Part shown: one piece after another, positions 9,137 to 19,530 of the stretch
Position numbering within the stretch: the stretch's first letter is position 1
Layout: every line of letters begins with the position of its first letter
From: Roseovarius sp. Pro17
Lineage (GTDB): Bacteria; Pseudomonadota; Alphaproteobacteria; Rhodobacterales; Rhodobacteraceae
NCBI RefSeq assembly: GCF_035599575.1
Contig: NZ_CP141179.1
Coordinates: 62,001 to 126,000 of the forward strand
Length of the DNA: 64,000 bases
Direction of reading: 5' to 3'
Position numbers and translations under genes: made by a program
Notes under the pieces: model-generated
The model's database searches: none
Told to the model about the DNA's origin: nothing
Seen by the model: only the letters and a program-made list of their open reading frames with translations

Positions 9137-9669
9137 ATGCGCCCCCGTCTGCTGGTTTCGCTGGGCTTGGCCTTGCGCACCCCCAGCAGGAGGGACGAGA
9201 CCATGACCACCAAGGGATAACATAGCACCGTCATCGCCATTTGCATCAGGCTCAGGCCCAGCGGCGCCTGCGGCACCAGCAGGATGGCCAAAGTCAGCCG
9301 ATAGGCCAGCATTACCGCCACTGTGACGCTGGCCACCACCAGCCATTCTGCGGCAAAGCTCAGATCGCGCAGGCCCGGCGCGCGCGATTTCAGCGCCTCG
9401 CAACCCAGTACGACCAGCGCGGCCCATAGGCCCGGAGGGCGCTGGAACATCAGATCTGTCAGCAGAACGACAGCCGCAATAAGCAGGGGCGGCGCGTATT
9501 GGGGACGCCGCAGCACCCACGCAAAGGCAAGCGCGGTAATCAGATCCGGCCCCGCCCAACCCGCAGGCAGCGTGCTGAGCGGCAGAATCCGCCAGAAGAT
9601 CACCGCGGCGCACAGCGCAGCAAAGAGCGCGCGCATGGTCCAGAGATGTGCGCGCGCGTCCTCAGCCAT
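9133..9669 (-). CDS. mreD: Rod-shape determining protein MreD
   Basis: Small polytopic membrane protein linking MreC/MreB to the elongasome. The product (178 residues from ATG 9669) has five to six hydrophobic helices (for example ALFAALCAAVIFWRILPL and YAPPLLIAAVVLLTDLMF), with the family's FQRPPGLWAAL segment after helix 3. ATG at 9669 overlaps the end of mreC; an in-frame ATG at 9678, inside mreC, would add three residues. MreD sequences are poorly conserved, so the call rests on topology plus position between mreC and PBP2. Confidence 0.88.
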   Translation of the reverse strand: MAEDARAHLWTMRALFAALCAAVIFWRILPLSTLPAGWAGPDLITALAFAWVLRRPQYAPPLLIAAVVLLTDLMFQRPPGLWAALVVLGCEALKSRAPGLRDLSFAAEWLVVASVTVAVMLAYRLTLAILLVPQAPLGLSLMQMAMTVLCYPLVVMVSSLLLGVRKAKPSETSRRGRI

Positions 9670-10597
9670 CGGTCGCATCCTCGGTGGATATCGCCGCCTC
9701 GGCAGGTGTCTCGGGTTCTGTCGGCGCAGTCGGCGCGGTTTCGGGTGCGATCAGATCGCCAGTATCGTCGATGCGTACACCAGCGTGGTCGCGCAACACT
9801 CGCAGGAATTCCAGCCTCTCGTAGTCGGCTGCGAGGCGCAGACGCAGGCGTCCGCCGGGATCCTGAGCGATCCGCCCCACCAGTAGGCCGGCAGGAAACA
9901 CACCGCCATCGCCCGAGGTGATGACCCGGTCACCGGGCCGTACGCTGCCCGCATCGTCGAGAAAGTCGACTGGCGGCGCCGCCGTATTATCACCCTGAAT
10001 CAGCGCGCGCTGGCCCGACGGCTGGACGGTGACGGGGATGCGGCTGGAGGTATCGGTCAGCAGGATCACGCGCGCGGAATTGGCGCCGACGCCTGAAATC
10101 CGCCCGACCAGCCCGAGGCCATCCATCGCCGCCCAGCCATCCACGATGCCGTCGCGCGCGCCCACGTTCAGCAGCACTGACTGGCGAAAGGGCGATCCGC
10201 TGTCGGCAGTGACGACGCCGGTGACATAGGTCAGGCGCGGGTCCAGGCGCACGTTGTTCAGATCCAGAAGGCGCGCGTTCTCCTGCTCCAGTTGGAGGGC
10301 CGCCTCTTTCCACGCCTGCATTTGCTGCAGCTCGCGGCGCAGCTCTTGGTTCTGGCGATAGATACGCTGATAGCTCTGGAAATCGCGGAGAAGGTTCACG
10401 GTGCCGGTCACCGGCGCCATGGCCCAGTCCAGATTGGGCACGACCCGGTCAACCACGGAGGCGCGAAACCGTTCGACGCGCGGACTGTCGATGCGCCACA
10501 GCAGGAACAGGCCCAGCAGACACATCAACAGGACGCCCAGCAGCAGCCGTTTGAGCGGGCCGGTATAGTCTTCGGACTGTCTGCGATCCTTGGCCAA
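9662..10597 (-). CDS. mreC: Rod-shape determining protein MreC
   Basis: Periplasmic scaffold of the elongasome. The 311-residue product has a short cytoplasmic N-terminus, one membrane helix (LKRLLLGVLLMCLLGLFLLW, about residues 17-36), a coiled-coil stretch (residues 70-115, YQRIYRQNQELRRELQQM), then the MreC beta-barrel core (VTGVVTADSGSPFRQS through RLAADYERLEFLRVL). The last 45 residues are low-complexity Thr/Glu/Pro/Ala. It lies 79 bp downstream of mreB and overlaps mreD. Confidence 0.92.
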   Translation of the reverse strand: MAKDRRQSEDYTGPLKRLLLGVLLMCLLGLFLLWRIDSPRVERFRASVVDRVVPNLDWAMAPVTGTVNLLRDFQSYQRIYRQNQELRRELQQMQAWKEAALQLEQENARLLDLNNVRLDPRLTYVTGVVTADSGSPFRQSVLLNVGARDGIVDGWAAMDGLGLVGRISGVGANSARVILLTDTSSRIPVTVQPSGQRALIQGDNTAAPPVDFLDDAGSVRPGDRVITSGDGGVFPAGLLVGRIAQDPGGRLRLRLAADYERLEFLRVLRDHAGVRIDDTGDLIAPETAPTAPTEPETPAEAAISTEDATDG

Positions 10598-10676
10598 ACG
10601 GGGGATCCCTCAGGTGAAGCGGAGCCACGCCCCGACGCCAAGGCTACGGCGGCGCGCGCCGTGCCTCAATCGCGCG

Positions 10677-11813
<1,137 letters not shown>

Positions 11814-11934
11814 TTAAAGGGGCTGTTTTAGCCTTCTAAGCGCCAAATCGCTTGTATTTCGCGCAATGCGACGGGGATGAGGGCCGCGCACCACTGCGCT
11901 AAATCGCGATGAGCGCCGCAAAGGGAGGTTCTGC

Positions 11935-12141
11935 ATGATCGTCGTTGCCGGATTCGCGATCGCTTTTGTCCTGCTGCTGGTCTTTTCCAATGGTAAGACA
12001 CGTCGCTGCCGTTGGCGCGAGGATCGCACGCGTGATGCGGACGGTGCACGGTATTATCACTGCATGGCTTGCGGCGCCGAGACCTTTACAATGGATGGCA
12101 AACCGCCAAAGCTCTGCCTCGCTGACGCGCCGGAGGCGTGA
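11935..12141 (+). CDS. Small membrane-anchored protein with a Cys pair, function unknown
   Basis: 68-residue protein with a single N-terminal hydrophobic helix (MIVVAGFAIAFVLLLVF) followed by a basic stretch (KTRRCRWRED) and a short YHCMACGAETF segment that looks like half of a zinc ribbon; with the earlier Cys23 and the later LCLAD Cys it could bind one metal ion. A strong Shine-Dalgarno (GGGAGG, 11922-11927) precedes the ATG. The stop is 9 bp before the DUF1989 gene, so both form a small operon divergent from mreB. I do not recognise a family with a known role. Confidence 0.7.
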   Translation: MIVVAGFAIAFVLLLVFSNGKTRRCRWREDRTRDADGARYYHCMACGAETFTMDGKPPKLCLADAPEA

Positions 12142-12150
12142 GGTAACGAC

Positions 12151-13035
12151 ATGGATCCGAGGACCGATATGAGCGAACCAGACGATGCCGCCGCCCGCCG
12201 CGCCGTGGCCCCGGTGATCTGCTATCCCAATGACACGCTGCCGCAGCCCGATCTGGCGCTCTATGCAGCGGCGCGGTCGGGGGCGATCAAAACGGGCGAA
12301 GTTTTGGTGGGCGCGCGCGATGCCGAATGCTTCCGCGTAGGTGCGGGCCAGTTTTTCCGTATCACGTCGGTTGATGGTCCCCAAGTGGGCGATCTGAACC
12401 TGTGGAACGCTGCTGATCTGTTCGAACGATTCTATTCCGGCAAGACGCGCGCACTGCACGGAACGCACATCACGCGAGGCCAGTGCATGTGGTCCAACCT
12501 GCCGCATCTGCGGCCTATGGCGACGATCGTTGAGGACACGCTGGAATGGTATGGCATCGACGGCTATGGTGGGTCGGTCCATGACGTGATCGGCACGCGC
12601 TGCGATCCCTATACCGGCAATCTGCTGGGCGGCGGGCAGTATCACCAGTGCTGTCACTCCAACCTCACCCGCGCGCTGAGTGACGAGACAGGCCTGCCCC
12701 TTCACGAGGCCGAGAGGCATGTGCATGACGTTTTGAATGTCTTTATGTGCACTGGGTTCACCCGCGACACCGGCCAATATTTCATGAAGGCCAGCCCGGT
12801 GCGCCCCGGCGATTACATCGAGTTCTTTGCCGAAATCGACCTGCTGGGCGCGCTAAGCGCCTGCCCCGGCGGAGACTGCTCGACCCAGCATTCCAGCGAT
12901 GCGGCGGTGTGCTATCCCCTGCTGGTCGAGGTGTTTGCGCCCGCAGATGGCGCATTGGAGGGCTGGAGCAGCCCGACGCTGAATGGCTATGACGGCACCC
13001 ACGGGCGCGGCCCCGTCGCGGCGCGCGCAGGATGA
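12151..13035 (+). CDS. DUF1989 (urea carboxylase-associated family) protein
   Basis: 294-residue DUF1989 protein. Family hallmarks visible: FRITSVDGPQVGDLNLWNA (about residues 69-87), HITRGQCMWSNLPHLRPM (107-124), DVIGTRCDPYTGN, YHQCCHSNL (about 166-174) and ALSACPGGDCST (about 234-245), which place conserved Cys, His and Asp residues in the arrangement used for metal binding in the N-terminal domain of TMAO demethylase. Stand-alone members are often found near urea carboxylase or amine genes, but their reaction is not established and neither gene type is adjacent here. ATG 12151 has GAGGT at proper spacing; ATG 12169 is the alternative. Confidence 0.8.
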   Translation: MDPRTDMSEPDDAAARRAVAPVICYPNDTLPQPDLALYAAARSGAIKTGEVLVGARDAECFRVGAGQFFRITSVDGPQVGDLNLWNAADLFERFYSGKTRALHGTHITRGQCMWSNLPHLRPMATIVEDTLEWYGIDGYGGSVHDVIGTRCDPYTGNLLGGGQYHQCCHSNLTRALSDETGLPLHEAERHVHDVLNVFMCTGFTRDTGQYFMKASPVRPGDYIEFFAEIDLLGALSACPGGDCSTQHSSDAAVCYPLLVEVFAPADGALEGWSSPTLNGYDGTHGRGPVAARAG

Positions 13036-13080
13036 TCGGGTATGCCCCCGGCGACGATGTCGGCGCGCTGGCCGCTGGTA

Positions 13081-14184
13081 TCAGGCGTCGCTTGCGGCAA
13101 TGGCGAACTCCAGGCTGACCGATAGACCGGATGGCAATGTATCGACCTGTAGATCAGACTGTAATTCGGCCGAAATCACCTGTGCGATCAGCATTCCCAG
13201 CCCGCCTTGGACTGCCTCGGCTTCGGGCGGCAGGCCCACGCCGGTGTCGCGGCAGGTGAAGCGGACGGTATTCGGGGCAGATCCGCGCGTGATCTGTATA
13301 AAGACCTTGCCGCCGCGTTCATCCGGAAAGGCATGCTTGAACGAATTGGCGACGAATTCATTCACCAGTGTTCCCACTGCAACGGCCTGAGCCGATGGTA
13401 TCATGCAATCTTCTGCCTCCAGAATCAGGCGGACCCTCGATGGCGCCATGACCGCGAAATGTTGAATCAACTGCTCGACATAGGTCTTGAGATTGATGAT
13501 CGGGCCGCCATCGGTGCGATAGAGTTGTTCATGCAGCTGGGCCACCGCCTGAATCCGCGAATGGATAGTCCCCAGCGCAGAAATCGTCTCGTCGCTAACG
13601 GCGGTCCGCTGCTGGATGCCCACGAGCGATGACAGCGATTGCAACGAGTTCTTCACGCGGTGGTCGATCTCTTGGCGCAGCAACTTGTTGCCCTTCAGAG
13701 CCTTGCGCATCTCCAATTGTGCCACGACCTGACGCGCCAGAACGCGCAAAGTGTCCCGCTGAAGCGGCGTCAGGGTACGCGGCTCATGGTCCAAAACGCA
13801 CAATGTTCCAAGCGGCAGACCATCGTCGGATTTGAGCAGCGCGCCGGCATAAAATCTGAGCCCCGGATTGGCCTGACAGAGTGGATTGTCCTTCATCCTT
13901 GGATCGTTCAGCGTATCGGGGATTTCGACAAAATCATCTTGAAGGATGACATGCGCGCAGATCGAGGTCGAAAGCGGCGTCTCGCGCAGGCCAAGGCCAA
14001 CTTCGGCCTTGAACCACTGGCGGTCGGCGTCGATGAGGTTGACGACCGAAATAGAGGTGCCGCAGATCTGCGATGCCAACTGAGCGATATCGTCAAAATC
14101 CGCCTCGCGGTCCGTATCGAGAATTTCGAAGCTGTGCAGCAACTCCAACCGTTCCGTTTGTCTGGGGTGTGCGAGAGCTTCCAC
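13081..14184 (-). CDS. GAF-domain sensor histidine kinase (HisKA_2 type)
   Basis: 367-residue soluble sensor kinase. The GAF domain (about residues 20-160) has the typical ending GALLKSDDGLPLGTLCVLD. HisKA_2 dimerisation/phosphoacceptor segment EIDHRVKNSLQSLSSL carries the likely phospho-His at residue 175. The ATPase domain follows, with LVNEFVANSFKHAF as N-box and DTGVGLPPE as G1 box. No membrane helix or receiver domain is present, and no response regulator gene is adjacent. HisKA_2/HWE kinases in alphaproteobacteria often feed the general stress response through PhyR-type regulators; that link is inference here. GTG start at 14184 is preceded by AAGG. Confidence 0.85.
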   Translation of the reverse strand: MEALAHPRQTERLELLHSFEILDTDREADFDDIAQLASQICGTSISVVNLIDADRQWFKAEVGLGLRETPLSTSICAHVILQDDFVEIPDTLNDPRMKDNPLCQANPGLRFYAGALLKSDDGLPLGTLCVLDHEPRTLTPLQRDTLRVLARQVVAQLEMRKALKGNKLLRQEIDHRVKNSLQSLSSLVGIQQRTAVSDETISALGTIHSRIQAVAQLHEQLYRTDGGPIINLKTYVEQLIQHFAVMAPSRVRLILEAEDCMIPSAQAVAVGTLVNEFVANSFKHAFPDERGGKVFIQITRGSAPNTVRFTCRDTGVGLPPEAEAVQGGLGMLIAQVISAELQSDLQVDTLPSGLSVSLEFAIAASDA

Positions 14185-14353
14185 ATTACGACCTTGAATT
14201 TGCGCCCATTTGGCGCGGTAAAGTGCAGTTTTTCAGGATTCCGGGAACAGGTCAATCATGTTGTCCCGTATGCGAAGGGTGCATCGTTTTCAATCGGGGG
14301 ATGTACGACGCGGCGCGCGCATCGGCATTTTAGACTGGCATTCAAAGAAAAAT

Positions 14354-14381
14354 GGCCCCGGATGCTCTCCGGGGCCTTTCT
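14354..14381 (-). terminator. Rho-independent terminator of ctaD
   Basis: GGCCCCGGA and TCCGGGGCC form a 9-bp stem with a short loop; read on the minus strand the stem is followed by ATTTTT. It lies 23 bp after the ctaD stop. Confidence 0.85.
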
Positions 14382-14403
14382 TCACTTCACATCACCCAGC
14401 GCC

Positions 14404-16077
14404 TTAGTGCGCGTGGCCCTTGTCCCAGTCTTCGCGCTTGGGAAGTTGCTCGAACGTGTGCTCGGGCGGGGGGCAAGGCAGGGTCCATTCCAGCGTATCC
14501 GCGTATTCGTTCCACGGGTTATTTTCCGTCACCCGCTTGCCACGGAACAGCGAGTAGAAAATCACGCCGAAGAAGAACACAAAGCTCGCAAAGGACAGGA
14601 ACGCACCCATCGACGACCACCAGTTCCACGGCGCGAACGCCTCGGGGTAGTCGATGTAGCGGCGCGGCATGCCCTGACGGCCAAGGAAGTGCTGCGGAAA
14701 GAACGTGAGGTTCGCACCGATGAACATCGCAAAGAAGTGCACCTTGCCCGCCCATTCTGGATACATCCTGCCGGTCATTTTGGGGAAGTAGAAGTAGACC
14801 CCCGCAAAAATGGCAAAGATGGCGCCAAGGCTCATCACGTAGTGGAAATGCGCCACGACATAGTAGGTGTCATGATAGGCCCGGTCGAGGCCGGCCTGCG
14901 CCAGCACCACGCCGGTCACACCACCCACGGTGAACAGAAACAGGAACCCGAACGCCCAAAGCATCGGCGTCTTGAACTCGATCGAGCCGCTCCACATCGT
15001 TGCGATCCAACTGAACACCTTCACGCCTGTCGGAACCGCGATAACCATCGTGGCCAGCATGAAATAGCTCTGCTGGGTCAGCGACAAGCCGACGGTATAC
15101 ATGTGATGCGCCCAGACGATAAAGCCCAGCGCGCCAATAGCGATCAACGCCCAGACCATCGGCAGATACCCAAAGATAGGCTTGCGCGCGAAGGTCGCGA
15201 TAACGTGGCTGATGATGCCAAAGCCCGGCATGATGATGATATACACCTCCGGGTGGCCAAAGAACCACAGGATGTGCTGATAGAGGATGGGATCGCCCCC
15301 ACCTGCGGGATCAAAGAAGGTCGTCCCGAAGTTACGGTCGGTCAGAAGCATGGTGATCGCCCCCGCCAGAACCGGCAGGCACAGCAGGATCATCCAAGCG
15401 GTAACAAAGATCGACCACGAGAACAGCGGCACCTTGAACAGGGTCATCCCCGGTGCGCGCATGTTGAGGAACGTCGTGATCATGTTGATCGAGCCCAGGA
15501 TCGAGCTGGCGCCCGATACGTGCACGGCAAAGATCGCGAGGTCCATCGACATCCCGGTTTCGGAGGTCGACAGCGGTGGATACAGCACCCAGCCAACCCC
15601 CGAGCCCAGCTGACCGTTGCCGCCCGGCGACAGCAGCGACGCAACACCCAGAGATGTACCCGCCACATATAGCCAGAAGCTAAGGTTGTTCATCCGCGGA
15701 AACGCCATGTCGGGCGCGCCGATCTGGAGGGGCATGAAATAGTTGCCGAAACCGCCGAAAAGTGCGGGAATCACCACAAAGAACATCATCAGGATGCCGT
15801 GATAAGTGACCATCACATTCCACAGATGCCCGTTAGGCGTACAGGCCGCCGCAGAATCGGCGATAAAACGCGCGCCTTCGAGGCACATGTATTGAACACC
15901 CGGCTCCATCAGCTCGAGGCGCATGTAGACGGTGAAAAGAACTGAAATCAGGCCGACGAATGCCGACACGACGAGGTAAAGGATACCAATATCCTTATGG
16001 TTCGTGGACATGAACCACCGGGTAAAGAACCCTCGTTCGTCGTGGTGGTCTTGGCCATGAATGGCTGCATCTGCCAT
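14404..16077 (-). CDS. ctaD: Cytochrome c oxidase subunit I (aa3 type)
   Basis: Catalytic heme-copper oxidase subunit of aerobic respiration. The 557-residue, 12-helix protein has the low-spin heme a ligand in [14 protein letters not shown], the CuB/cross-linked Tyr motif [17 protein letters not shown] (about residues 255-271), the CuB His pair in [10 protein letters not shown] (about 305-314) and the heme a3/heme a ligands in [13 protein letters not shown] (about 390-402). Unlike many relatives, no ctaB/ctaC/ctaE gene is adjacent; in Rhodobacteraceae a solitary ctaD is usual. It ends in a clear terminator. Confidence 0.95.
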   Translation of the reverse strand: MADAAIHGQDHHDERGFFTRWFMSTNHKDIGILYLVVSAFVGLISVLFTVYMRLELMEPGVQYMCLEGARFIADSAAACTPNGHLWNVMVTYHGILMMFFVVIPALFGGFGNYFMPLQIGAPDMAFPRMNNLSFWLYVAGTSLGVASLLSPGGNGQLGSGVGWVLYPPLSTSETGMSMDLAIFAVHVSGASSILGSINMITTFLNMRAPGMTLFKVPLFSWSIFVTAWMILLCLPVLAGAITMLLTDRNFGTTFFDPAGGGDPILYQHILWFFGHPEVYIIIMPGFGIISHVIATFARKPIFGYLPMVWALIAIGALGFIVWAHHMYTVGLSLTQQSYFMLATMVIAVPTGVKVFSWIATMWSGSIEFKTPMLWAFGFLFLFTVGGVTGVVLAQAGLDRAYHDTYYVVAHFHYVMSLGAIFAIFAGVYFYFPKMTGRMYPEWAGKVHFFAMFIGANLTFFPQHFLGRQGMPRRYIDYPEAFAPWNWWSSMGAFLSFASFVFFFGVIFYSLFRGKRVTENNPWNEYADTLEWTLPCPPPEHTFEQLPKREDWDKGHAH

Positions 16078-16472
16078 TGGGCGCCTCCTGCTGGTATGGT
16101 TTCGAACGCGGATAGCTGGATCGCGTTGCGCGCGAGTGTCTGTTTATGGGTTTTAGTGCGCCAAACTGGTCCGGGCAACGCCCGAGTGCGGTGTGTGGCG
16201 AATAAAATTGTCGCACCCCTGTCCACGCTTGCGTCATCACGGCCTGTTTGGCGGACCCTACGCTGACAATACGCATCGCGCTGCGGTTGATACCCGGCGC
16301 TGTCCCAGTCGATCGCAAGCATATCCAAAATCCCGATGGAAAACCCTCCGAACGACCAGGAAAAACGTTTGGATCATGGAACCCATTGGGCGCGGGCTGT
16401 GTTGTGGACCCAAGCGACGCGATAGACCTGCACACCGCAGGAGCGTGTTGTTCGACCAACCTGGAGGATACT
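16078..16472. other. 395-bp divergent intergenic region between ctaD and the HdeA-like gene
   Basis: No coding frame I can support. It should hold the ctaD promoter on the minus strand and the HdeA-like gene promoter on the plus strand. The only recognisable motif is a GGAACC-N16-TGTT element listed separately. Confidence 0.6.
16378..16403 (+). promoter_or_regulatory. Candidate EcfG-type (general stress response) promoter
   Basis: GGAACC at 16378-16383, a 16-base spacer and TGTT at 16400-16403 resemble the alphaproteobacterial EcfG consensus GGAAC(C)-N16/17-CGTT. It is oriented towards and about 70 bp upstream of the HdeA-like gene. The -10 half matches in three of four bases. Confidence 0.45.
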
Positions 16473-16868
16473 ATGACTAACTTTCGTAAACTGAGCACCG
16501 CAGCTGCAGCCCTGACAGTCGGCACCTTTCTTTCGACTGGCGCTTTCGCGATGACGTGCGGAGAATTCAACGCGATGGACGCTGACGGCCAGTCGGCAGC
16601 CATGATGGAAATGCAAGGCCCCGATGGCGGACGCGAAGCAGCCCGCGATGAGGCGACCGGCGACGACGGCGTTGAAGAAGGCGCTTCGATGTCCAGCAGC
16701 ACCAGCGACGGTGACGAAGCAAATGACGACGCCGGCCAAGAAGGTCAGCACGACATGGCGCGCGGCGATGACGAAATGATGGCCGCAATGGTCGAGTACT
16801 GCAAAGGCGGAGACGATCTGGACCTGAAAGACGTGCGTCATCCGTCTGAGGACGCCGTCGCCGAGTAA
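16473..16868 (+). CDS. HdeA-like periplasmic protein with acidic insert
   Basis: 131-residue secreted protein. The signal peptide is residues 1-26 (cleavage after GAFA), then MTCGEFNAMDADGQSAAM, the opening helix of the HdeA acid-chaperone family, and MMAAMVEYCKG near the end; Cys29 and Cys110 would make the single family disulfide. In HdeA the two Cys are about 48 residues apart; here 81, owing to a disordered acidic insert (about residues 55-97, rich in Asp, Glu, Gly, Ser). ATG 16473 has a GGAGGA Shine-Dalgarno at 16463. Likely a stress-induced periplasmic chaperone or binding protein; the insert makes the exact role unsure. Confidence 0.75.
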   Translation: MTNFRKLSTAAAALTVGTFLSTGAFAMTCGEFNAMDADGQSAAMMEMQGPDGGREAARDEATGDDGVEEGASMSSSTSDGDEANDDAGQEGQHDMARGDDEMMAAMVEYCKGGDDLDLKDVRHPSEDAVAE

Positions 16869-16949
16869 CACTATGTAACGCCGCGACGTCGCGCACAATT
16901 GCCGGTCCCGTCCATTTTGACTGGCGATGAGCACGACACAGCGTTGACG

Positions 16950-16983
16950 CCCGCAACCCTGTCTGGGTTGCGGGCATTTTTTT
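16950..16983 (+). terminator. Rho-independent terminator after the HdeA-like gene
   Basis: CCCGCAACCC and GGGTTGCGGG form a perfect 10-bp stem with a five-base loop, followed by CATTTTTTTG. Confidence 0.92.
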
Positions 16984-17020
16984 GCGTAGTCCGTTTTAAT
17001 TAGTTGGCCGTGGCGTGCGT

Positions 17021-17671
17021 TCAGCCTGAAAAGATGCCGTCAAAGCATCGGCGCAGCGCGACATCGACATCTTCCATCGTCACAGGCAGGCCCAGATCGA
17101 CCAGACTGGTGACCCCGTGCTGCGTGATGCCGCACGGCACGATGCCGCTGAAATGCTCCAGATCCGGCTCGACGTTGATCGAAATCCCGTGAAAGCTGAT
17201 CCACTTGCGCAGGCGCACGCCTATAGCGGCGATCTTTTCGTCGGGCGGCTCTCCGCTGGCGGTCAGTGGCTTGTCGTCACGGGTCACCCAGACGCCGACA
17301 CGGCCATCGCGTAGTTCGCCCCTGACGTTGAATTCGCCGAGAACGGCGATCACCCAATCCTCGAGTTGGCGGACAAAAGCGCGCACGTCGCGCCCGCGCG
17401 CACCGACGTCCAGCAGGACATAGACGACGCGCTGGCCCGGTCCGTGATAGGTGTACTGCCCGCCGCGTCGCGCCTCATGAACCGGGAATCGGTCTGGATC
17501 GATCAGATCTTCACGCCGCGATGACGTGCCAGCCGTATAGAGCGGCGGATGCTCCAGCAGCCAGACCAGTTCGGGCAAATCCCCGCTGGCTATGGCGCCG
17601 ACGCGTGCCTCCATCGTGGCGAGGGCCTCCTCATAGCCGGTCAGGCCGGGCGATATCTTCCATTCTACCAT
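17021..17671 (-). CDS. lipB: Octanoyl-[acyl-carrier-protein]:protein N-octanoyltransferase
   Basis: Transfers octanoate from ACP to lipoyl domains of 2-oxoacid dehydrogenases and GcvH, the first step of protein lipoylation. The 216-residue product from ATG 17671 ([10 protein letters not shown]) shows [29 protein letters not shown] (substrate pocket, about residues 68-84), the catalytic Lys in [25 protein letters not shown] and the catalytic Cys in [11 protein letters not shown] (about residue 178). The frame remains open upstream to 17980 through the tRNA gene, so a longer start is excluded. Confidence 0.92.
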   Translation of the reverse strand: MVEWKISPGLTGYEEALATMEARVGAIASGDLPELVWLLEHPPLYTAGTSSRREDLIDPDRFPVHEARRGGQYTYHGPGQRVVYVLLDVGARGRDVRAFVRQLEDWVIAVLGEFNVRGELRDGRVGVWVTRDDKPLTASGEPPDEKIAAIGVRLRKWISFHGISINVEPDLEHFSGIVPCGITQHGVTSLVDLGLPVTMEDVDVALRRCFDGIFSG

Positions 17672-17807
17672 GGGCGCGTGATACACTGGCGCTGCGGGTG
17701 AGAAAAGCGCGCTCTGCCCCAGTTTTTGCCCAAGCTCGCACAGCGCTGGAATTTGCACTTCACAAACTGATCTCAAGGCGCTAAACGCCGTGGCACACCA
17801 TGGCAGT

Positions 17808-17893
17808 GCGGTCGTGGCGGAATGGTAGACGCGCAGCGTTGAGGTCGCTGTGGGGTTAAACCCGTGGAAGTTCGAGTCTTCTCGACCGCACCA
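17808..17893 (+). tRNA. tRNA-Leu (anticodon GAG), CCA encoded
   Basis: Acceptor arms GCGGTCG (17808-17814) and CGACCGC (17883-17889) pair perfectly, followed by A and an encoded CCA. The anticodon stem CAGCG/CGCTG closes the seven-base loop TTGAGGT with GAG at the anticodon. A long variable arm and the T-loop GTTCGAGTC complete a class II tRNA. Confidence 0.95.
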
Positions 17894-18294
17894 ACTTGCT
17901 CCCTTAAAAAGTAAGAACATCACAAACACAGTGCCTAAGCCTTGCCAGACGCCAGGCTTGCCGAGGCGCACGACTGGCACGATATGATGTCAGCAAGTTC
18001 GCCCCCGGCTTCGTAGAGGCGGCCTGCTCAACGCAATGAGACGAAGTAGGGCATAGGCGGCGGGTATCGCCCGCTGCAAGGATGCTCGCACTAAAGTTTC
18101 TGTTTCAATATTGGCACTCTCAACATGGGTGAATTAGCGGTGGGTCAGCAGGTCCAGCGCACTTTTCAACAGCATCTTTCGGCGCCGTCGCTGAAACCCG
18201 CAAGCGCACGGTCAATTTCGGTCCAACCGGAAGGCTCTCTCGCAATGGGTCGCGACACATCATGCAAAGGGCGGGCCTAAACCCTCCCGTTAGA
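17894..18294. other. 401-bp non-coding stretch after the tRNA gene
   Basis: No convincing reading frame, repeat or terminator. The downstream end holds the tail of the convergent amidohydrolase transcript. I see no duplicated tRNA 3' end, integrase or other sign of an integrated element. Confidence 0.55.
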
Positions 18295-19530
18295 TCACAA
18301 ATTCGCCGTCTTCTTTTTGGCGACGCCGCCTTGCATGATCAGCGGCATATGCGCGCCCTGTTCCGTCAACAGGTTCAGGTCGTCCAGCGGATTGCCATCC
18401 ACCACGATCAGATCCGCATGCGCGCCCGGCGCGATCACGCCCAGTTCGCCCTCCATCCGCAGCACCTTGGCCGCGTCCACTGTGGCCGAACGGATGACGG
18501 CGTCCGCAGGGATATACTGCCCGCGCAGCGGGAATTCGCCCGACTGGTGCGGCTGCATCCCGCCCAAGAGGTCCGAGCCGTAGCCGACCGTCACGCCCGC
18601 CTTGTGCATTTTTGCCAGCCGCTCCAACCCGGCCTCGCGCACGTCGGCGATCTTGGCCACCGACTCGGGCGGCAGGCCGTAATCTGCGCCGGTTTTTGCC
18701 AGCCTGTCATAGGTGATGTTGGTCGGCACGACGACTTGCCCCTCGCGGGCGATGCGTTCGATTGTTGCATCGCTCATCAGGTTACCGTGCTCGACGCATT
18801 CGATCCCGCAATCCAGCGCGCGCACGATGGCCCGATCGTCATAAAGATGGCCTGAGACATAGGTGCCAAAGCCTTTGGCGATCTCGACCGCCGCCTTCAA
18901 CTCATCGACCGAAAACACCAAGTATCCGACTGGATCGGAGGGTGACGAAATCCCGCCATCCGCCATGATCTTGATGAATTGCGCGCCGCCCTTAAGCTCT
19001 TCGCGCACTGCGATCTGCATGGCTGGAACGCCGTCCAACACGCGGCCCATCGCGCCCAGCTTGCCCTCGTAGTAGCGCACGTCGCGGCTGTGATAAGGGC
19101 CGCGGTAGTCGGTGTGTCCGCCGGTCTGCGACAGTGCCTTGCCGCATATCACGAGGCGCGGCGCGTCCATCAGCCCGTCCTCCTGCGCCTTTTGCAGGCC
19201 CCGGTCGGCTCCGCCCAGATCGCGCACAGTGGTAAAGCCGCGCATCAGCATCGCCTTCATCATCTGGGCCGATCGCAGCGCGATCCAGGAATTGGGCAAT
19301 TCGGCATTTGTGCTGAGGTCGGCGGTGGTTGCGATGACATGCACATGGCAATCGATCAGCCCCGGCATCACGATCTGGCCCTTTAGGTCCAGCGTTTCCT
19401 CGGCACTGAATGAAACGCCCGCGCCAACCTCGACGAAACGGCCATCCTCGATGGCGATATCGACCGGGTCGCCGGGCCGGGGCGCCGTGCCATCGACGAT
19501 ACGGGCGTTTCGCAGCAGCAATGAGGTCAT
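18295..19530 (-). CDS. Metal-dependent amidohydrolase (imidazolonepropionase-like)
   Basis: 411-residue member of the amidohydrolase superfamily, subgroup of the Xaa-Pro dipeptidase/imidazolonepropionase-like hydrolases. It has metal-binding GLIDCHVHV (about residues 54-62), the carboxylated Lys in GAQFIKIMADGG (about residue 180), His residues in VSGHLYDDRA and ECVEHGNLM, and the final Asp in VGYGSDLLGGM. The flanking beta-sandwich is seen in LLLRNARIVDGT and in PGAHADLIVVDGNPL. Substrate cannot be told from sequence; cyclic amides or dipeptides are acted on by relatives. ATG 19530 has AAGAGG upstream; the frame is open beyond it but without homology. Confidence 0.8.
   Translation of the reverse strand: MTSLLLRNARIVDGTAPRPGDPVDIAIEDGRFVEVGAGVSFSAEETLDLKGQIVMPGLIDCHVHVIATTADLSTNAELPNSWIALRSAQMMKAMLMRGFTTVRDLGGADRGLQKAQEDGLMDAPRLVICGKALSQTGGHTDYRGPYHSRDVRYYEGKLGAMGRVLDGVPAMQIAVREELKGGAQFIKIMADGGISSPSDPVGYLVFSVDELKAAVEIAKGFGTYVSGHLYDDRAIVRALDCGIECVEHGNLMSDATIERIAREGQVVVPTNITYDRLAKTGADYGLPPESVAKIADVREAGLERLAKMHKAGVTVGYGSDLLGGMQPHQSGEFPLRGQYIPADAVIRSATVDAAKVLRMEGELGVIAPGAHADLIVVDGNPLDDLNLLTEQGAHMPLIMQGGVAKKKTANL

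Noticed and set aside
9137..9613. Upstream extension of PBP2
   Set aside because: It is mreD out of frame; PBP2 starts with a normal cytoplasmic tail and membrane anchor at 9136.
14237..14270. GGAACA-N16-CCGT as a stress-type promoter
   Set aside because: It points rightwards, where only the 3' end of ctaD lies; no gene could use it.
13639..15672. Long plus-strand frame of 677 codons opposite ctaD and the sensor kinase gene
   Set aside because: It is antisense to ctaD, which has unmistakable oxidase motifs; the translation is Arg/His-rich without any family pattern.
17894..18294. Possible integrated element next to tRNA-Leu
   Set aside because: No integrase, no duplicated tRNA end and ordinary flanking housekeeping genes.
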